Assembly: GCA_024276605.1 (NCBI GenBank)
Contig: JAJRWX010000009.1
Span: 124,001 to 188,000, forward strand
Source of the DNA: Planctomycetota bacterium
Lineage (GTDB): Bacteria > Planctomycetota > Phycisphaerae > UBA1845
Reading direction: 5' to 3'
Length of the DNA stretch: 64,000 nt
Part shown: in pieces, positions 53,021 through 60,970 of the stretch
Position numbering within the stretch: the first letter of the stretch is position 1
Layout of the letters: each line of letters starts with the position of its first letter
The notes under the pieces: model-generated
What the model was told of the DNA's origin: nothing
Databases searched by the model: none
Seen by the model: only the letters and a program-made list of their open reading frames with translations
Translations under genes and position numbers: made by a program

Positions 53021-54648
53021 CTACCCCCCGAAGCTTGAGGTCGTTGCAGGGGGAACAAAATGACATCGCGAATGCTCGGACTATCCGTGAGCAACATCAC
53101 CAATCGATCAATCCCCACGCCAAGCCCACCCGCAGGCGGCATACCATATTCCAACGCCATCACGAAATCCTCGTCCATGACAGCCATGGTCTCATCACCC
53201 TCGCCGGTTATCTTGTGCAACAAATTCTCACGCTGAATATCAGGATCATTCAGCTCGCTGTAGGCATTACCCAATTCCATGGTCGCGGCAAAAGCTTCGA
53301 AACGCAAAGCGATTAAAGCGTCATTGGGGTCACGTCGCGTGAGCGGGCAAATAGCCGCAGGATAATCATACACAAAGGTAGGCTGAATCAAGTGTCGCTC
53401 GACCGTAGCTTCAAATAGATCATTGATGATAACCGCATCCGCTTTGTTGGCAGGATCAATACCAAGTGCCTTTGCTTTGGCATGAACCGCAGCCCGATCA
53501 GTGATCGACACACCAGCGTGCGTTTGGAGCAAGTCCGCATACTTGAGGCGAGGCCAGGGTGGTGTAAAATCCAAAGCCACGCCGTTATATACACCCATCA
53601 GCCGACCCTGCTTAATCGCATCACGTGCTTCTCGATAAGCCTCTAGATGATGCTCCTCGGCGAACTCCTGAGCCGCAGCCTCTCCTTTTTCCTCTTGCAA
53701 CCGCCGCAACTCATCTTCTAGCCGGGCAACTTGCATCGGTAGCGCCGTTTTTGTCGACGCCGCAAAAGCCGCGGCAACCATGCCTTCCACACGCTCCATC
53801 ATGACATGATAATCAGCATAAGCTTCATATAGTTCGACCATGGTAAATTCGGGATTGTGCTTCGTGCTGATGCCCTCGTTACGAAAATTTCGACTGATTT
53901 CAAACACGCGATCCATACCGCCGACCAACAGTCTCTTGAGGTATAACTCCGGGCTGATGCGCAAAAATAAGTCCATATCAAGCGTGTTATGGTGCGTGGT
54001 AAAAGGTCTGGCCGCTGCCCCACCGTACATGGGCTGAAGTACGGGTGTTTCCACTTCTACATAGCATTCGCCGACTAGATATTGCCGCACCGCATGAATC
54101 ATCGAACTTCGTAGCCGAAAAACATCACGCACCTGTGGATTGGCAAACAAATCGACATAGCGTCTTCGATAGCGCAAGTCTACATCGCTAAGACCATGCC
54201 ATTTTTCGGGCGGCGCCCGCAATGCTTTGCTCAGCACGGTTACTTGCCTCGCCCAAACGGTCAGTTCGTCCGTCCTGGTCTTACCAATAATGCCCTCGAC
54301 CCCGATGATATCTCCCAGTAGCAGCTTCTTCACCAGCAACCATTGATCATCACCCAAATCCGCTCGACTAAGACCGATTTGTATGTGACCTTCACCGTCA
54401 TGCAATCTGAAAAACGCAAGTTTTCCCATCACACGGAGCAGCATGATTCTACCGGCGACACGAACACTGGCATCACTCTTATCACCCGGCGCCAGATCGA
54501 GAGACGCGCCGGTCGAGCGTACATCCTGCGTCGAAACCACATGCGCATAACGCCCGCCGTAAGGATCAAGGCCCATGTCCGCAACCGCATCACGTTTGAT
54601 GCGGCGCTGGTCCATGAGCAGTTGTTCTTCCGTCTTTTTCGGTTTCAT
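53017..54648 (-). CDS. lysS: Lysyl-tRNA synthetase (class II)
   Basis: A 543-residue class II enzyme. N-terminal OB-fold anticodon domain (about 60-165), then motif 1 (YRRRYVDLFANPQVRDVFRL), motif 2 (ISRNFRNEGISTKHNPEFTM) and motif 3 (GLGVGIDRLVMLLTDS). It attaches Lys to tRNA-Lys. Between residues about 300 and 350 it has an extra charged helical segment (LEDELRRLQEEKGEAAAQEF) absent from the Escherichia coli enzyme. It is the first gene of the unit with the LolC/LolD-like genes downstream. Starts at ATG 54648. Confidence 0.96.
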   Translation of the reverse strand: MKPKKTEEQLLMDQRRIKRDAVADMGLDPYGGRYAHVVSTQDVRSTGASLDLAPGDKSDASVRVAGRIMLLRVMGKLAFFRLHDGEGHIQIGLSRADLGDDQWLLVKKLLLGDIIGVEGIIGKTRTDELTVWARQVTVLSKALRAPPEKWHGLSDVDLRYRRRYVDLFANPQVRDVFRLRSSMIHAVRQYLVGECYVEVETPVLQPMYGGAAARPFTTHHNTLDMDLFLRISPELYLKRLLVGGMDRVFEISRNFRNEGISTKHNPEFTMVELYEAYADYHVMMERVEGMVAAAFAASTKTALPMQVARLEDELRRLQEEKGEAAAQEFAEEHHLEAYREARDAIKQGRLMGVYNGVALDFTPPWPRLKYADLLQTHAGVSITDRAAVHAKAKALGIDPANKADAVIINDLFEATVERHLIQPTFVYDYPAAICPLTRRDPNDALIALRFEAFAATMELGNAYSELNDPDIQRENLLHKITGEGDETMAVMDEDFVMALEYGMPPAGGLGVGIDRLVMLLTDSPSIRDVILFPLQRPQASGGS

Positions 54649-54728
54649 GCTTTTGATCAGATACCAATGAGGACGACCGATCCTAATACGACAGTCAGAT
54701 AAGGCCGGTTCTACCCGCAGACAGGTAG

Positions 54729-54745
54729 GGCGGGTTCCACCCGCC
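54729..54745. repeat. GGCGGGT hairpin in the lysS upstream region
   Basis: GGCGGGT and ACCCGCC pair perfectly over a three-base loop (TCC). The preceding bases CTACC ... GGTAG (54713-54728) can also pair. There is no T-run, so it may be a REP-like element or part of a leader; only one copy is in the window. Confidence 0.5.
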
Positions 54746-54824
54746 GATCTGCATGGCCAGCTTGTTTTTCATTATTCAGGAACGACTATTTACGAAACGC
54801 TTCGCTAGTCATCACCGTAAAGAT

Positions 54825-57098
54825 TTATCCGCCGTAATAGCTACGAAGAATCTCGCTGGCTTGGTTATTGCTCAGGTTCATCGCACCGAGCGCTTCACTA
54901 GCAGCCGTGCGAATCACGAGATCACCATCTTTAGCAGCCGTTTCCACCAAGGCATCAATCTGAGATGGCTCTAACATGTTTCCATGCCCCTTGGCTGACT
55001 CCGCTAGAGAGCGAAAAGCAGCTACACGCAATGAGGTGCTACGACCGTCATCCAAAGCTACCGCAGCAATACCATGTTGCGCGGATGAAAATGATAATAG
55101 CGCCAATACGGAAGCAGCTGATATTTGCAATGATTCATCGGTCGCTTCCAATGCGGCCAGCAATGCGGGCTGGGCTACCGAAACATCAAATACCGTTCGA
55201 CCATCCTCAGCTAAGCGGCGCAAGGTATCGACCGACTGCTTCGCCAGCGACAGCGCAAGCGCATCATCAATCGTAGCACGACCCGTTTTCGATTGAAGTC
55301 GCATCAGCGCATGCTCAATCGCTGTATCATCCGCATCGCTACTTACCATAGTTACATAGGGGAAACGATCGGCTAAATCCTCAGCCATCAAATCGTGCGT
55401 CGGTTTCGTAAGTAGCACGACCGGCGTCTTAGCATACTGAAATTCTGCACGGAACTGATCGATCACCCGGGCCACACCAGGCTCACCAACATCCGTCGAT
55501 ACCAGCATGGCTGCGATGGATTGCGTCTCGACCCGAGCGCGTTCCATAGCCGGATAATAACTCGAATCCGCAATCACCGCCCTTCCGCTGCTTCGTAGAA
55601 TTTCCGCCACGCGATTACGATTTTGCTGGTCTGTATCGAGCACTATCATTTGACTGCGACCACTTAGCGTAACCGCCTGCGCCAACATCGGCGTCACAAA
55701 CTCCGCATCTGCAAATGGCGCTGTCGGTAGCGCAGCCCCCAAAGCTAAAGCCGCCCGGATACGAACCAGCAAATCCGGAAAACGCAGTGCCTGCACCAGG
55801 GGTTGTTTAATATCCTCACTGCCCACCAGCGAACTCCGCCCCGCGGTAATACGCAGCGCTTCGATCGCCCCTAGAGCCACCGCTGTGTCACTTTCTTTAA
55901 TTGCACGAGCTAATACCATATGGGCATATCGAGGCCCCGCCGCCTGGGAAAAATACAGCGCACGAGGAAAAGCGCTTGGTCGCGTCGGATCGGGATCACC
56001 AACTTCGCCGGGGTCACCACTTTCCACATCCATACCCAACCGACCTTCTCGACGAATATTCGCCGCTAGCCATAACGCAATCGCCGGTGCATGATCGTTC
56101 TCCAAGTGAAGCACTTCCTCACAACATCGCATGGCCATCACCTGACCGAAAATCGGACGGGATACGACGACCGCATGGAGCATTTGCTCCGCATGATCCC
56201 AATACCAGATATTCGCTTCACGGAGTCTTGGATCAGCACGAACAGCCGGGTCTTCGTGATAAAACCACTCAGCCAACCCTAAGAACTGATCCTTCGCGCC
56301 GCCGGAAATCGTTCGACCTGAAATAGCTTCAATGCGAGAAATCGCCGCACCCGCAGCCTGCTTACTCTCGCCCGGCATATCCTTGTTGACGATGAGCCGA
56401 CTTAAATACGGCACAGCCTGGGGATAACCAATTTCGCCTAATGCCCGGATCACATGGATTCGGACATCGTTATTGCGCATACGTAAGGCCATCACCAACG
56501 GGCGCACGGCACCTTTACCTAACTTGGTCAACGACACAATAACACGAGGCCAAAGCGCTTGCTGCTCCTTATCGAGCAACGTTTCGATCATCAACGGTAC
56601 CGCATACTCGCCGGATTCGATCAGCCGTTGCTGGGCGAAGAATTCCTGCTGTGGGTTGCCACCTAGAAGCGCGATGTTCTCACGAATGCGATCGCTTTGT
56701 TTACGCCCGACATGCTCACCCTGTTGAATCAGATCCAGCACGCGTGTGGCACTCTCGCCGATCGACGAGTTGGCTATAATGATAAGTAGAGTGTTGAGAC
56801 TATCCTTATCGCGGTTAGCGATTTTCATCACCTTAACGGGATCAAGCTCTGGGTGGGCTAATAGCGCTTTGGCATAGGCATCCGCAGTACTGAACCTTCC
56901 CATGCGTGCGTAATGCAGAAAATCGGTAAAGAGCGACTCGACCGTAGCCCCAGCGGGCACAGCCACAGTTGTTTTGTCAGTATCCTGCGCGCGTGCCGGC
57001 ACGGTCCAAGCCAATCCGACGGATAGCATCGCACCAACGACCAACACCTGCCGACTAAGCCGACGACGGCTAGGTACCTGAAATGACGCCAATAGCAT
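54825..57098 (-). CDS. Exported HEAT-repeat protein with receiver-like insert
   Basis: A 757-residue exported protein with a signal peptide ending near TVPARAQ. HEAT repeats are visible (PRVIVSLTKLGKGAVRPLVM, VRIHVIRALGEIGYPQAVPY, then LRVAAFRSLAESAKGHGNML). Between residues about 480 and 600 lies a segment with the strand/helix order of a response-regulator receiver: MIVLDTDQQNRNRVAEIL, then IAAMLVSTD, then TPVVLLTKPTHD. The usual acidic triad and phosphoacceptor context are only partly conserved. ATG 57098 has GGGAGG five bases upstream, better than ATG 57131. No function is assigned; HEAT scaffolds bind protein partners. Confidence 0.72.
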   Translation of the reverse strand: MLLASFQVPSRRRLSRQVLVVGAMLSVGLAWTVPARAQDTDKTTVAVPAGATVESLFTDFLHYARMGRFSTADAYAKALLAHPELDPVKVMKIANRDKDSLNTLLIIIANSSIGESATRVLDLIQQGEHVGRKQSDRIRENIALLGGNPQQEFFAQQRLIESGEYAVPLMIETLLDKEQQALWPRVIVSLTKLGKGAVRPLVMALRMRNNDVRIHVIRALGEIGYPQAVPYLSRLIVNKDMPGESKQAAGAAISRIEAISGRTISGGAKDQFLGLAEWFYHEDPAVRADPRLREANIWYWDHAEQMLHAVVVSRPIFGQVMAMRCCEEVLHLENDHAPAIALWLAANIRREGRLGMDVESGDPGEVGDPDPTRPSAFPRALYFSQAAGPRYAHMVLARAIKESDTAVALGAIEALRITAGRSSLVGSEDIKQPLVQALRFPDLLVRIRAALALGAALPTAPFADAEFVTPMLAQAVTLSGRSQMIVLDTDQQNRNRVAEILRSSGRAVIADSSYYPAMERARVETQSIAAMLVSTDVGEPGVARVIDQFRAEFQYAKTPVVLLTKPTHDLMAEDLADRFPYVTMVSSDADDTAIEHALMRLQSKTGRATIDDALALSLAKQSVDTLRRLAEDGRTVFDVSVAQPALLAALEATDESLQISAASVLALLSFSSAQHGIAAVALDDGRSTSLRVAAFRSLAESAKGHGNMLEPSQIDALVETAAKDGDLVIRTAASEALGAMNLSNNQASEILRSYYGG

Positions 57099-57298
57099 TA
57101 AGACCTCCCACGATTTGGAAAGTAGTTTCATCCAACAGTCCCCACTAGGTAGGAGCCTTTAGCCGCAAACACAGACGCCCACTGCCCCACTCACTCGACA
57201 ATCAGTATAGGGACTGTGAATTCACGGTCAACGAAACGCCCGTATACCACCACCCAGCCAGGCCCCTCTTATTCGCAACTGCGAGCCTGCGAAACCAC

Positions 57299-57330
57299 AA
57301 TCAGAGCCGCACGGCGCAAGCCTGCGGACA
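57299..57330 (+). repeat. REP1-like hairpin, CCGCA-stem type
   Basis: Begins AATCAGAG, outer stem CCGCA/TGCGG, inner stem GGC/GCC, GCAA loop, end ACA. Identical over 32 bases to the minus-strand copy at 36589-36620. Confidence 0.85.
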
Positions 57331-57333
57331 CAC

Positions 57334-57365
57334 AATCAGAGCCACACGGCGCAAGCCTGCGGACA
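57334..57365 (+). repeat. REP1-like hairpin, tandem copy
   Basis: Follows the previous copy after three bases in the same orientation. It differs from that copy by one base (CCACA for CCGCA) in the left stem, a mismatch against TGCGG. Confidence 0.85.
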
Positions 57366-57405
57366 AATAGGGCCTATCGCCAACAGCATCCTAAGTGCCC
57401 GCCGC

Positions 57406-57567
57406 CTAGATATTCTGCAAAATAGCCACGCTACCAGCCGCGGTAATACCCAAAAAGATGGTGTTCACGACTTCAAAAAAACCAGATGTATCACATCCCG
57501 TAGCCTGAAACACAATCGCCCCGGATACGACCGCCTTACACAATCGCACTATCGAAGACTTTTTCAT
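57406..57567 (-). CDS. Small probable lipoprotein
   Basis: A 53-residue protein: MKKSSIVRLCKAVVSGAIVF, a lipobox-like ATGC, then DTSGFFEVVNTIFLGITAAG and SVAILQNI. The basic start, hydrophobic helix and Cys fit a type II signal peptide, which would leave a short lipid-anchored peptide with a second hydrophobic segment. GGAGG lies eight bases before ATG 57567, a strong ribosome binding site; the frame extends to 57636 but with a poor start. Similar tiny lipoproteins occur in planctomycetes, function unknown. Confidence 0.65.
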   Translation of the reverse strand: MKKSSIVRLCKAVVSGAIVFQATGCDTSGFFEVVNTIFLGITAAGSVAILQNI

Positions 57568-57765
57568 CGCAAAATCCTCCACCACACCTACACCAGCATA
57601 TTGCCGCCAACCACAACCCCGCCCGCCACAAGCCAACGGGGAGAGGGAAAGTCTAGTCAGTCGAGTTGTAACGTCAATTTATCCGCCTATCACGTTGCAC
57701 GGGCAGCAGACGGAACTGGAATTTAGCAAAATCCGATTCGGTAGCGCCAGCGCCCGACTGGGTGG

Positions 57766-57803
57766 CCCAGGTCCTTCTTTTTGGACCTGGGGGCGTCGAT
57801 GAT
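57766..57803 (+). repeat. REP2-like hairpin, copy A
   Basis: Nine-base stem CCCAGGTCC with GGACCTGGG around an eight-base T-rich loop, followed by GGCGTCGATGAT. Copy B (58923) has the same stem length, loop length and 3' tail, with one base pair changed. Confidence 0.85.
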
Positions 57804-57855
57804 TTGCGCTCGTATCTATGCCCGCTCACTTACGCAGCCGTGTAGAGCAGGTCGT

Positions 57856-57883
57856 ACTTTCGCCAATGCCAATTGGCGAAAGT
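57856..57883. repeat. Perfect 12-base inverted repeat
   Basis: ACTTTCGCCAAT and ATTGGCGAAAGT pair over 12 bases around the loop GCCA. Not part of the REP1 or REP2 families; single copy in the window. There is no T-run. Confidence 0.75.
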
Positions 57884-57928
57884 TTGACCAGCCTTTCCCA
57901 TCGGCACACGTGACTACCAGGAATGCCA

Positions 57929-57960
57929 AATCAGAGCCGCACGGCGCCAGCCTGCGGACC
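57929..57960 (+). repeat. REP1-like hairpin, CCGCA-stem type
   Basis: AATCAGAG flank, outer stem CCGCA/TGCGG, inner stem GGC/GCC; the loop is GCCA instead of GCAA and the last base is C instead of A. Faces the CACC-type element at 58003. Confidence 0.8.
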
Positions 57961-58002
57961 ACCGCATATCAACCAGCCCCACCTGTGCCAATCCGTCAGC
58001 GT

Positions 58003-58030
58003 GTCACCAGGCTGGCGTCAGGTGCTCTGA
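58003..58030 (-). repeat. REP1-like hairpin, CACC-stem type
   Basis: On the minus strand: TCAGAG flank, outer stem CACC/GGTG, a T/T mismatch, an imperfect inner stem and loop GCCA, related to the copy at 36480. It forms an inverted pair with the CCGCA-type copy at 57929, with 42 bases between them. Confidence 0.7.
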
Positions 58031-58207
58031 CCATACTCGTCGCACGACCAGACATCGCAACCCAAAGAAGGTCGTAGCGTGATAGTTAAAGACGGTGCAA
58101 CCAATTCGCCCGCGACCATCGTGTCCACCACCTCGAAACGAGAGGACCACTCGTCAGAGTCACAAACCCCGTTTCCACGACAATTAAGCTCCTTATTACG
58201 AACACAA

Positions 58208-58236
58208 TTGACGAATGTTATAACATATGTTATAAT
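58208..58236 (+). promoter_or_regulatory. Toxin-antitoxin promoter with overlapping palindromic operator
   Basis: TTGACG (58208-58213) and TATAAT (58231-58236) have 17 bases between them. The perfect 18-base palindrome TTATAACATATGTTATAA (58218-58235) lies across the spacer and the -10 box, so a dimer bound there would block RNA polymerase. Autorepression by the AbrB-type antitoxin is the usual scheme for such loci. Confidence 0.82.
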
Positions 58237-58260
58237 ATCAGAAGTATAGGAGGCTATTTG

Positions 58261-58485
58261 ATGACCACATTGAAGGTAACGACTGTCGGCAACTCAACAG
58301 GACTGGTGCTACCCAAGGAGATTCTTCAACATCTCCGCATCAGTAAGGGTGACATTTTGTACGTCATTGAGACGCCCAACGGCATCGAACTAACGCCTTA
58401 TGATCCCCAATTCGGTGCTCAAATGGATGCCGCGGAACAAATCATGCGCGACGATCGCGATGTACTAAAAAAATTGTCTGAGTAA
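58261..58485 (+). CDS. AbrB/MazE-type antitoxin
   Basis: A 74-residue swapped-hairpin DNA-binding protein (TLKVTTVGNSTGLVLPKEIL, then HLRISKGDILYVIETPNGIE), the N-terminal part being the DNA-binding domain and the C-terminal helix the toxin-binding part. AGGAGG is seven bases before ATG 58261. It is followed five bases later by the Doc-like toxin. AbrB-fold antitoxins with Doc toxins are one of the known pairings. Confidence 0.9.
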   Translation: MTTLKVTTVGNSTGLVLPKEILQHLRISKGDILYVIETPNGIELTPYDPQFGAQMDAAEQIMRDDRDVLKKLSE

Positions 58486-58490
58486 CTTCG

Positions 58491-58883
58491 ATGAGTGATC
58501 CAGTCTGGGTACGCATGGATGTGGTAATAGCCATCCATAAACGACAAATAGCCGAGCATGGCGGCGATGAAGGTATACGCGATCAAGGACTTCTTGAATC
58601 CGCACTGGCGAGACCCAAAAACCGTATAGCCTATGCTGAAGTTACTCCCGATTTGGCTGAATTAGCGGCAGCCTATGGATACGGTATTATAAAAAATCAT
58701 GCCTTCGTTGATGGAAACAAGCGAGTAGCTTATGTCGTTTGCATGACATTCTTGAAGCTTAACGGCATAGACTTGGATGTAGCCCTTGATGAAAAATACG
58801 CAACATTTATGAAGCTCGCTGAGGGAAGCATAGATGAGAAAGACCTAGCTGAATGGATACGGGCTAATGCTAAGACATGTTAA
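58491..58883 (+). CDS. doc: Doc-family toxin (Fic fold)
   Basis: A 130-residue Doc/death-on-curing protein. The catalytic Fic motif HAFVDGNKRVA (family form HxFxDGNKR) is intact, including the His, Asp, Asn, Lys and Arg. Such toxins phosphorylate EF-Tu, using ATP, and stop translation. The N-terminal region (HKRQIAEHGGDEGIRDQGLL) matches the family. It is co-transcribed with the AbrB-type antitoxin upstream. Confidence 0.93.
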   Translation: MSDPVWVRMDVVIAIHKRQIAEHGGDEGIRDQGLLESALARPKNRIAYAEVTPDLAELAAAYGYGIIKNHAFVDGNKRVAYVVCMTFLKLNGIDLDVALDEKYATFMKLAEGSIDEKDLAEWIRANAKTC

Positions 58884-58922
58884 AGGCTGTTTCAAATATA
58901 GTTTCCTAGCCCAGCGGCGTGT

Positions 58923-58960
58923 CCCATGTCCTGTTTTTTGGACATGGGGGAGTCGATGAT
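58923..58960 (+). repeat. REP2-like hairpin, copy B
   Basis: Nine-base stem CCCATGTCC with GGACATGGG around an eight-base T-rich loop, followed by GGAGTCGATGAT. Compared with copy A at 57766 one stem pair changes from G-C to T-A while the pairing is kept. Lies 40 bases after the Doc gene stop. Confidence 0.85.
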
Positions 58961-59058
58961 ACACACCAAGTGCCATGCCCATGCACCTATTACGAATCAT
59001 CGTCTTTCCCAACTCGAAAACGAGATAGGACACCCAACAATAGTCGCGAGCCTTTGGT

Positions 59059-60219
59059 TTATATCTTGTTCAGCGCCTGGTCCAAATCCGCGATGAGGTC
59101 TTCTGTTGCTTCTATGCCAATGGATAGACGGACGAGAGCTTCGGTAATGCCGGAGCGTTTTTTTTCTTCGTCGCTAAGACCCGCGTGGGAGCTTACAGCC
59201 GGGCGGACGATGAGTGAGTCTACCCCGCCTTGGCTGGGTGCGTGGATAAATAGCTTAACGCTGTCCGCTATTTTCGCTGCGGCTTCACCTTCCCCCTTGG
59301 GTTCAAAACTTAGCATACCACTGCATCCGGAAAATAATTCTCTGGCCCGTTGATAGTGTGGGTGGTTTTCCAGGCCCGGGTAATGCACGCGCTCCACCTG
59401 GCGATGGTTTTCCAGAAACTTAGCCACCTCAACTGCGCTCGTATTTTGCTGCCTGACGCGTAGCGCTAAAGTTTTCAGGCCACGATGCAACAGGAAGCAG
59501 GCGTGCGGATCGAGCGCACCGCCTAAGTGGTTTAACTTACGGCGGATTTTATCTATGCCGGTAGATTTTCCCACGACACAACCCGCCACAATATCGTGAT
59601 GGCCATTCATGTACTTGGTGCAACTGTGAAGCACATAATCGAAACCCATCTCCAACGGTCGAAAGTTGATCGGCGAGGTAAAAGTGTTGTCGATCATGCT
59701 TACAATCTTGTGCTGTTGAGCGAAAGCGACGACGGCTTTGAGGTCGGCCACCTGCATCATGGGATTGGTGATCGACTCAACGTAGATAGCTTTGGTTTTA
59801 GGTCGAAGGTGAGATATCCAAGTGTCGGGCGCTTGGACGTCAATGAAAGTGTATTCCATGCCACAGGCTGACAAGTCGTGGATGATGAAATCGTTGGTAC
59901 CGCCGTACACGCAATCCTGAACCAGTAGATGATCCCCAGCAGAAAGCGTGGTCAGCAGCGTAGCGGAGATTGCCGCCATCCCGCTAGAGGCGACCAGCGC
60001 TGCTTCACCATTTTCCAGTGCCGCGATTTTGGCATGAAGAACATCATGGGTGGGGGTATTGTTAAGTCGGATATACCGAAGGTCGTGATAATTGGTTTCG
60101 CCGCGATATTCATACGTAGAGGACTGATGGATGGGCATGACAACTGCCCCGTTGAGCCTGGGCTGAGGTTCGCCGGCGTGGATGAGTTTGGTTTCGATTT
60201 TCATATGCTCGTAAGACAT
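59059..60219 (-). CDS. PLP-dependent transsulfuration enzyme
   Basis: A 386-residue enzyme of the Cys/Met metabolism family (cystathionine beta- or gamma-lyase, or related). It has the family core SSGMAAISATLLTTLSAGDH, the Asp of IDNTFTSP, the PLP-binding Lys in HSCTKYMNGHHD and the C-terminal SSHAGLSDEEKKRSGI region. Likely involved in sulfur amino acid metabolism. It begins at ATG 60219 with GAGGGA eight bases upstream. Exact reaction cannot be told from sequence. Confidence 0.9.
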   Translation of the reverse strand: MSYEHMKIETKLIHAGEPQPRLNGAVVMPIHQSSTYEYRGETNYHDLRYIRLNNTPTHDVLHAKIAALENGEAALVASSGMAAISATLLTTLSAGDHLLVQDCVYGGTNDFIIHDLSACGMEYTFIDVQAPDTWISHLRPKTKAIYVESITNPMMQVADLKAVVAFAQQHKIVSMIDNTFTSPINFRPLEMGFDYVLHSCTKYMNGHHDIVAGCVVGKSTGIDKIRRKLNHLGGALDPHACFLLHRGLKTLALRVRQQNTSAVEVAKFLENHRQVERVHYPGLENHPHYQRARELFSGCSGMLSFEPKGEGEAAAKIADSVKLFIHAPSQGGVDSLIVRPAVSSHAGLSDEEKKRSGITEALVRLSIGIEATEDLIADLDQALNKI

Positions 60220-60346
60220 TTTGGATTCCCTCGCTTATATAGTGTTTTGTCACACCTTGATTTTCGGGACTTGCCCGTGTTGTTTCGGAGGCCACCACGG
60301 GCAAAAAAAACCTTGCCCATGCCACCCTTCTCTGCCACCCATCGTT

Positions 60347-60823
60347 TTATCTGCCTCGCGTAGCCCGGTCCATATCACGCTGGTGTTGCTTCTTGCGCGC
60401 GTCCTGGCGCTTGTCTGCGTGTTTTTTTCCGCTGGCTAGGGCAATGGTAATTTTAGCGATGCCGCGCTCGGTATAGTATATGCGCATGGGTACCAGCGTT
60501 TGGCCTCGCTGCTCGACTTTGGGTTTGAGTTTTCTCATCTGTTGTTTATGCAAAAGCAACTTACGTCGTCGCCTTGGTTCGTGGTTAGTGGTATGCCCAA
60601 ATTTATAGGCAGGTATGTGAGCATCCACGAGCCAGAGTTCGCCGCCGCGAATTTGGGCGTAGGACTCGTCGAGCGAAGCACCCTGATCACGTAAACTTTT
60701 TATTTCAGTCCCCAATAAAACCATGCCGCACTCGATTTTTTCAAGAATCTCATAGCGAAAGCCGGCCTTTTTGTTCCGGCACACCGTAGAATCGGGCTGT
60801 TTTATACTTGGTTTCTTAGCCAT
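60347..60823 (-). CDS. smpB: SsrA-binding protein SmpB
   Basis: A 158-residue partner of tmRNA in rescue of stalled ribosomes. The OB-fold signature FRYEILEKIECGMVLLGTEI and KSLRDQGASLDESYAQIRGG are clear, as is the basic C-terminal tail KHADKRQDARKKQHQRDMDR that enters the ribosome decoding site. The frame reaches 60871, but ATG 60823 gives the normal length. No tmRNA gene was recognised in the window. Confidence 0.95.
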   Translation of the reverse strand: MAKKPSIKQPDSTVCRNKKAGFRYEILEKIECGMVLLGTEIKSLRDQGASLDESYAQIRGGELWLVDAHIPAYKFGHTTNHEPRRRRKLLLHKQQMRKLKPKVEQRGQTLVPMRIYYTERGIAKITIALASGKKHADKRQDARKKQHQRDMDRATRGR

Positions 60824-60970
60824 ATTACATCGAGGCTGTAAAATATAAGTTCCGGCACTCGCAATGAACAACCTTCTGATGCTCAGGAGCTACCGAGCCG
60901 ATTTTATAGGTGCTAAACTATGGGGCAACTTATCCGCTCAATGGGATATATAATAGAGGGAGGAAGGTAT

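Larger units (their letters stand above)
57568..58257. other. 690-base intergenic stretch with several hairpin elements
   Basis: No protein gene was recognised. The stretch contains one REP2 hairpin (57766), a 12-base inverted repeat (57856), an inverted REP1 pair (57929 and 58003) and the toxin-antitoxin promoter (58208). All are listed separately. Confidence 0.55.

Noticed and set aside
57216..58077. Open frames with SEPHGASLRT-like peptides
   Set aside because: These peptides are translations of the REP1 hairpins; similar false proteins appear wherever the repeat lies in an open frame.
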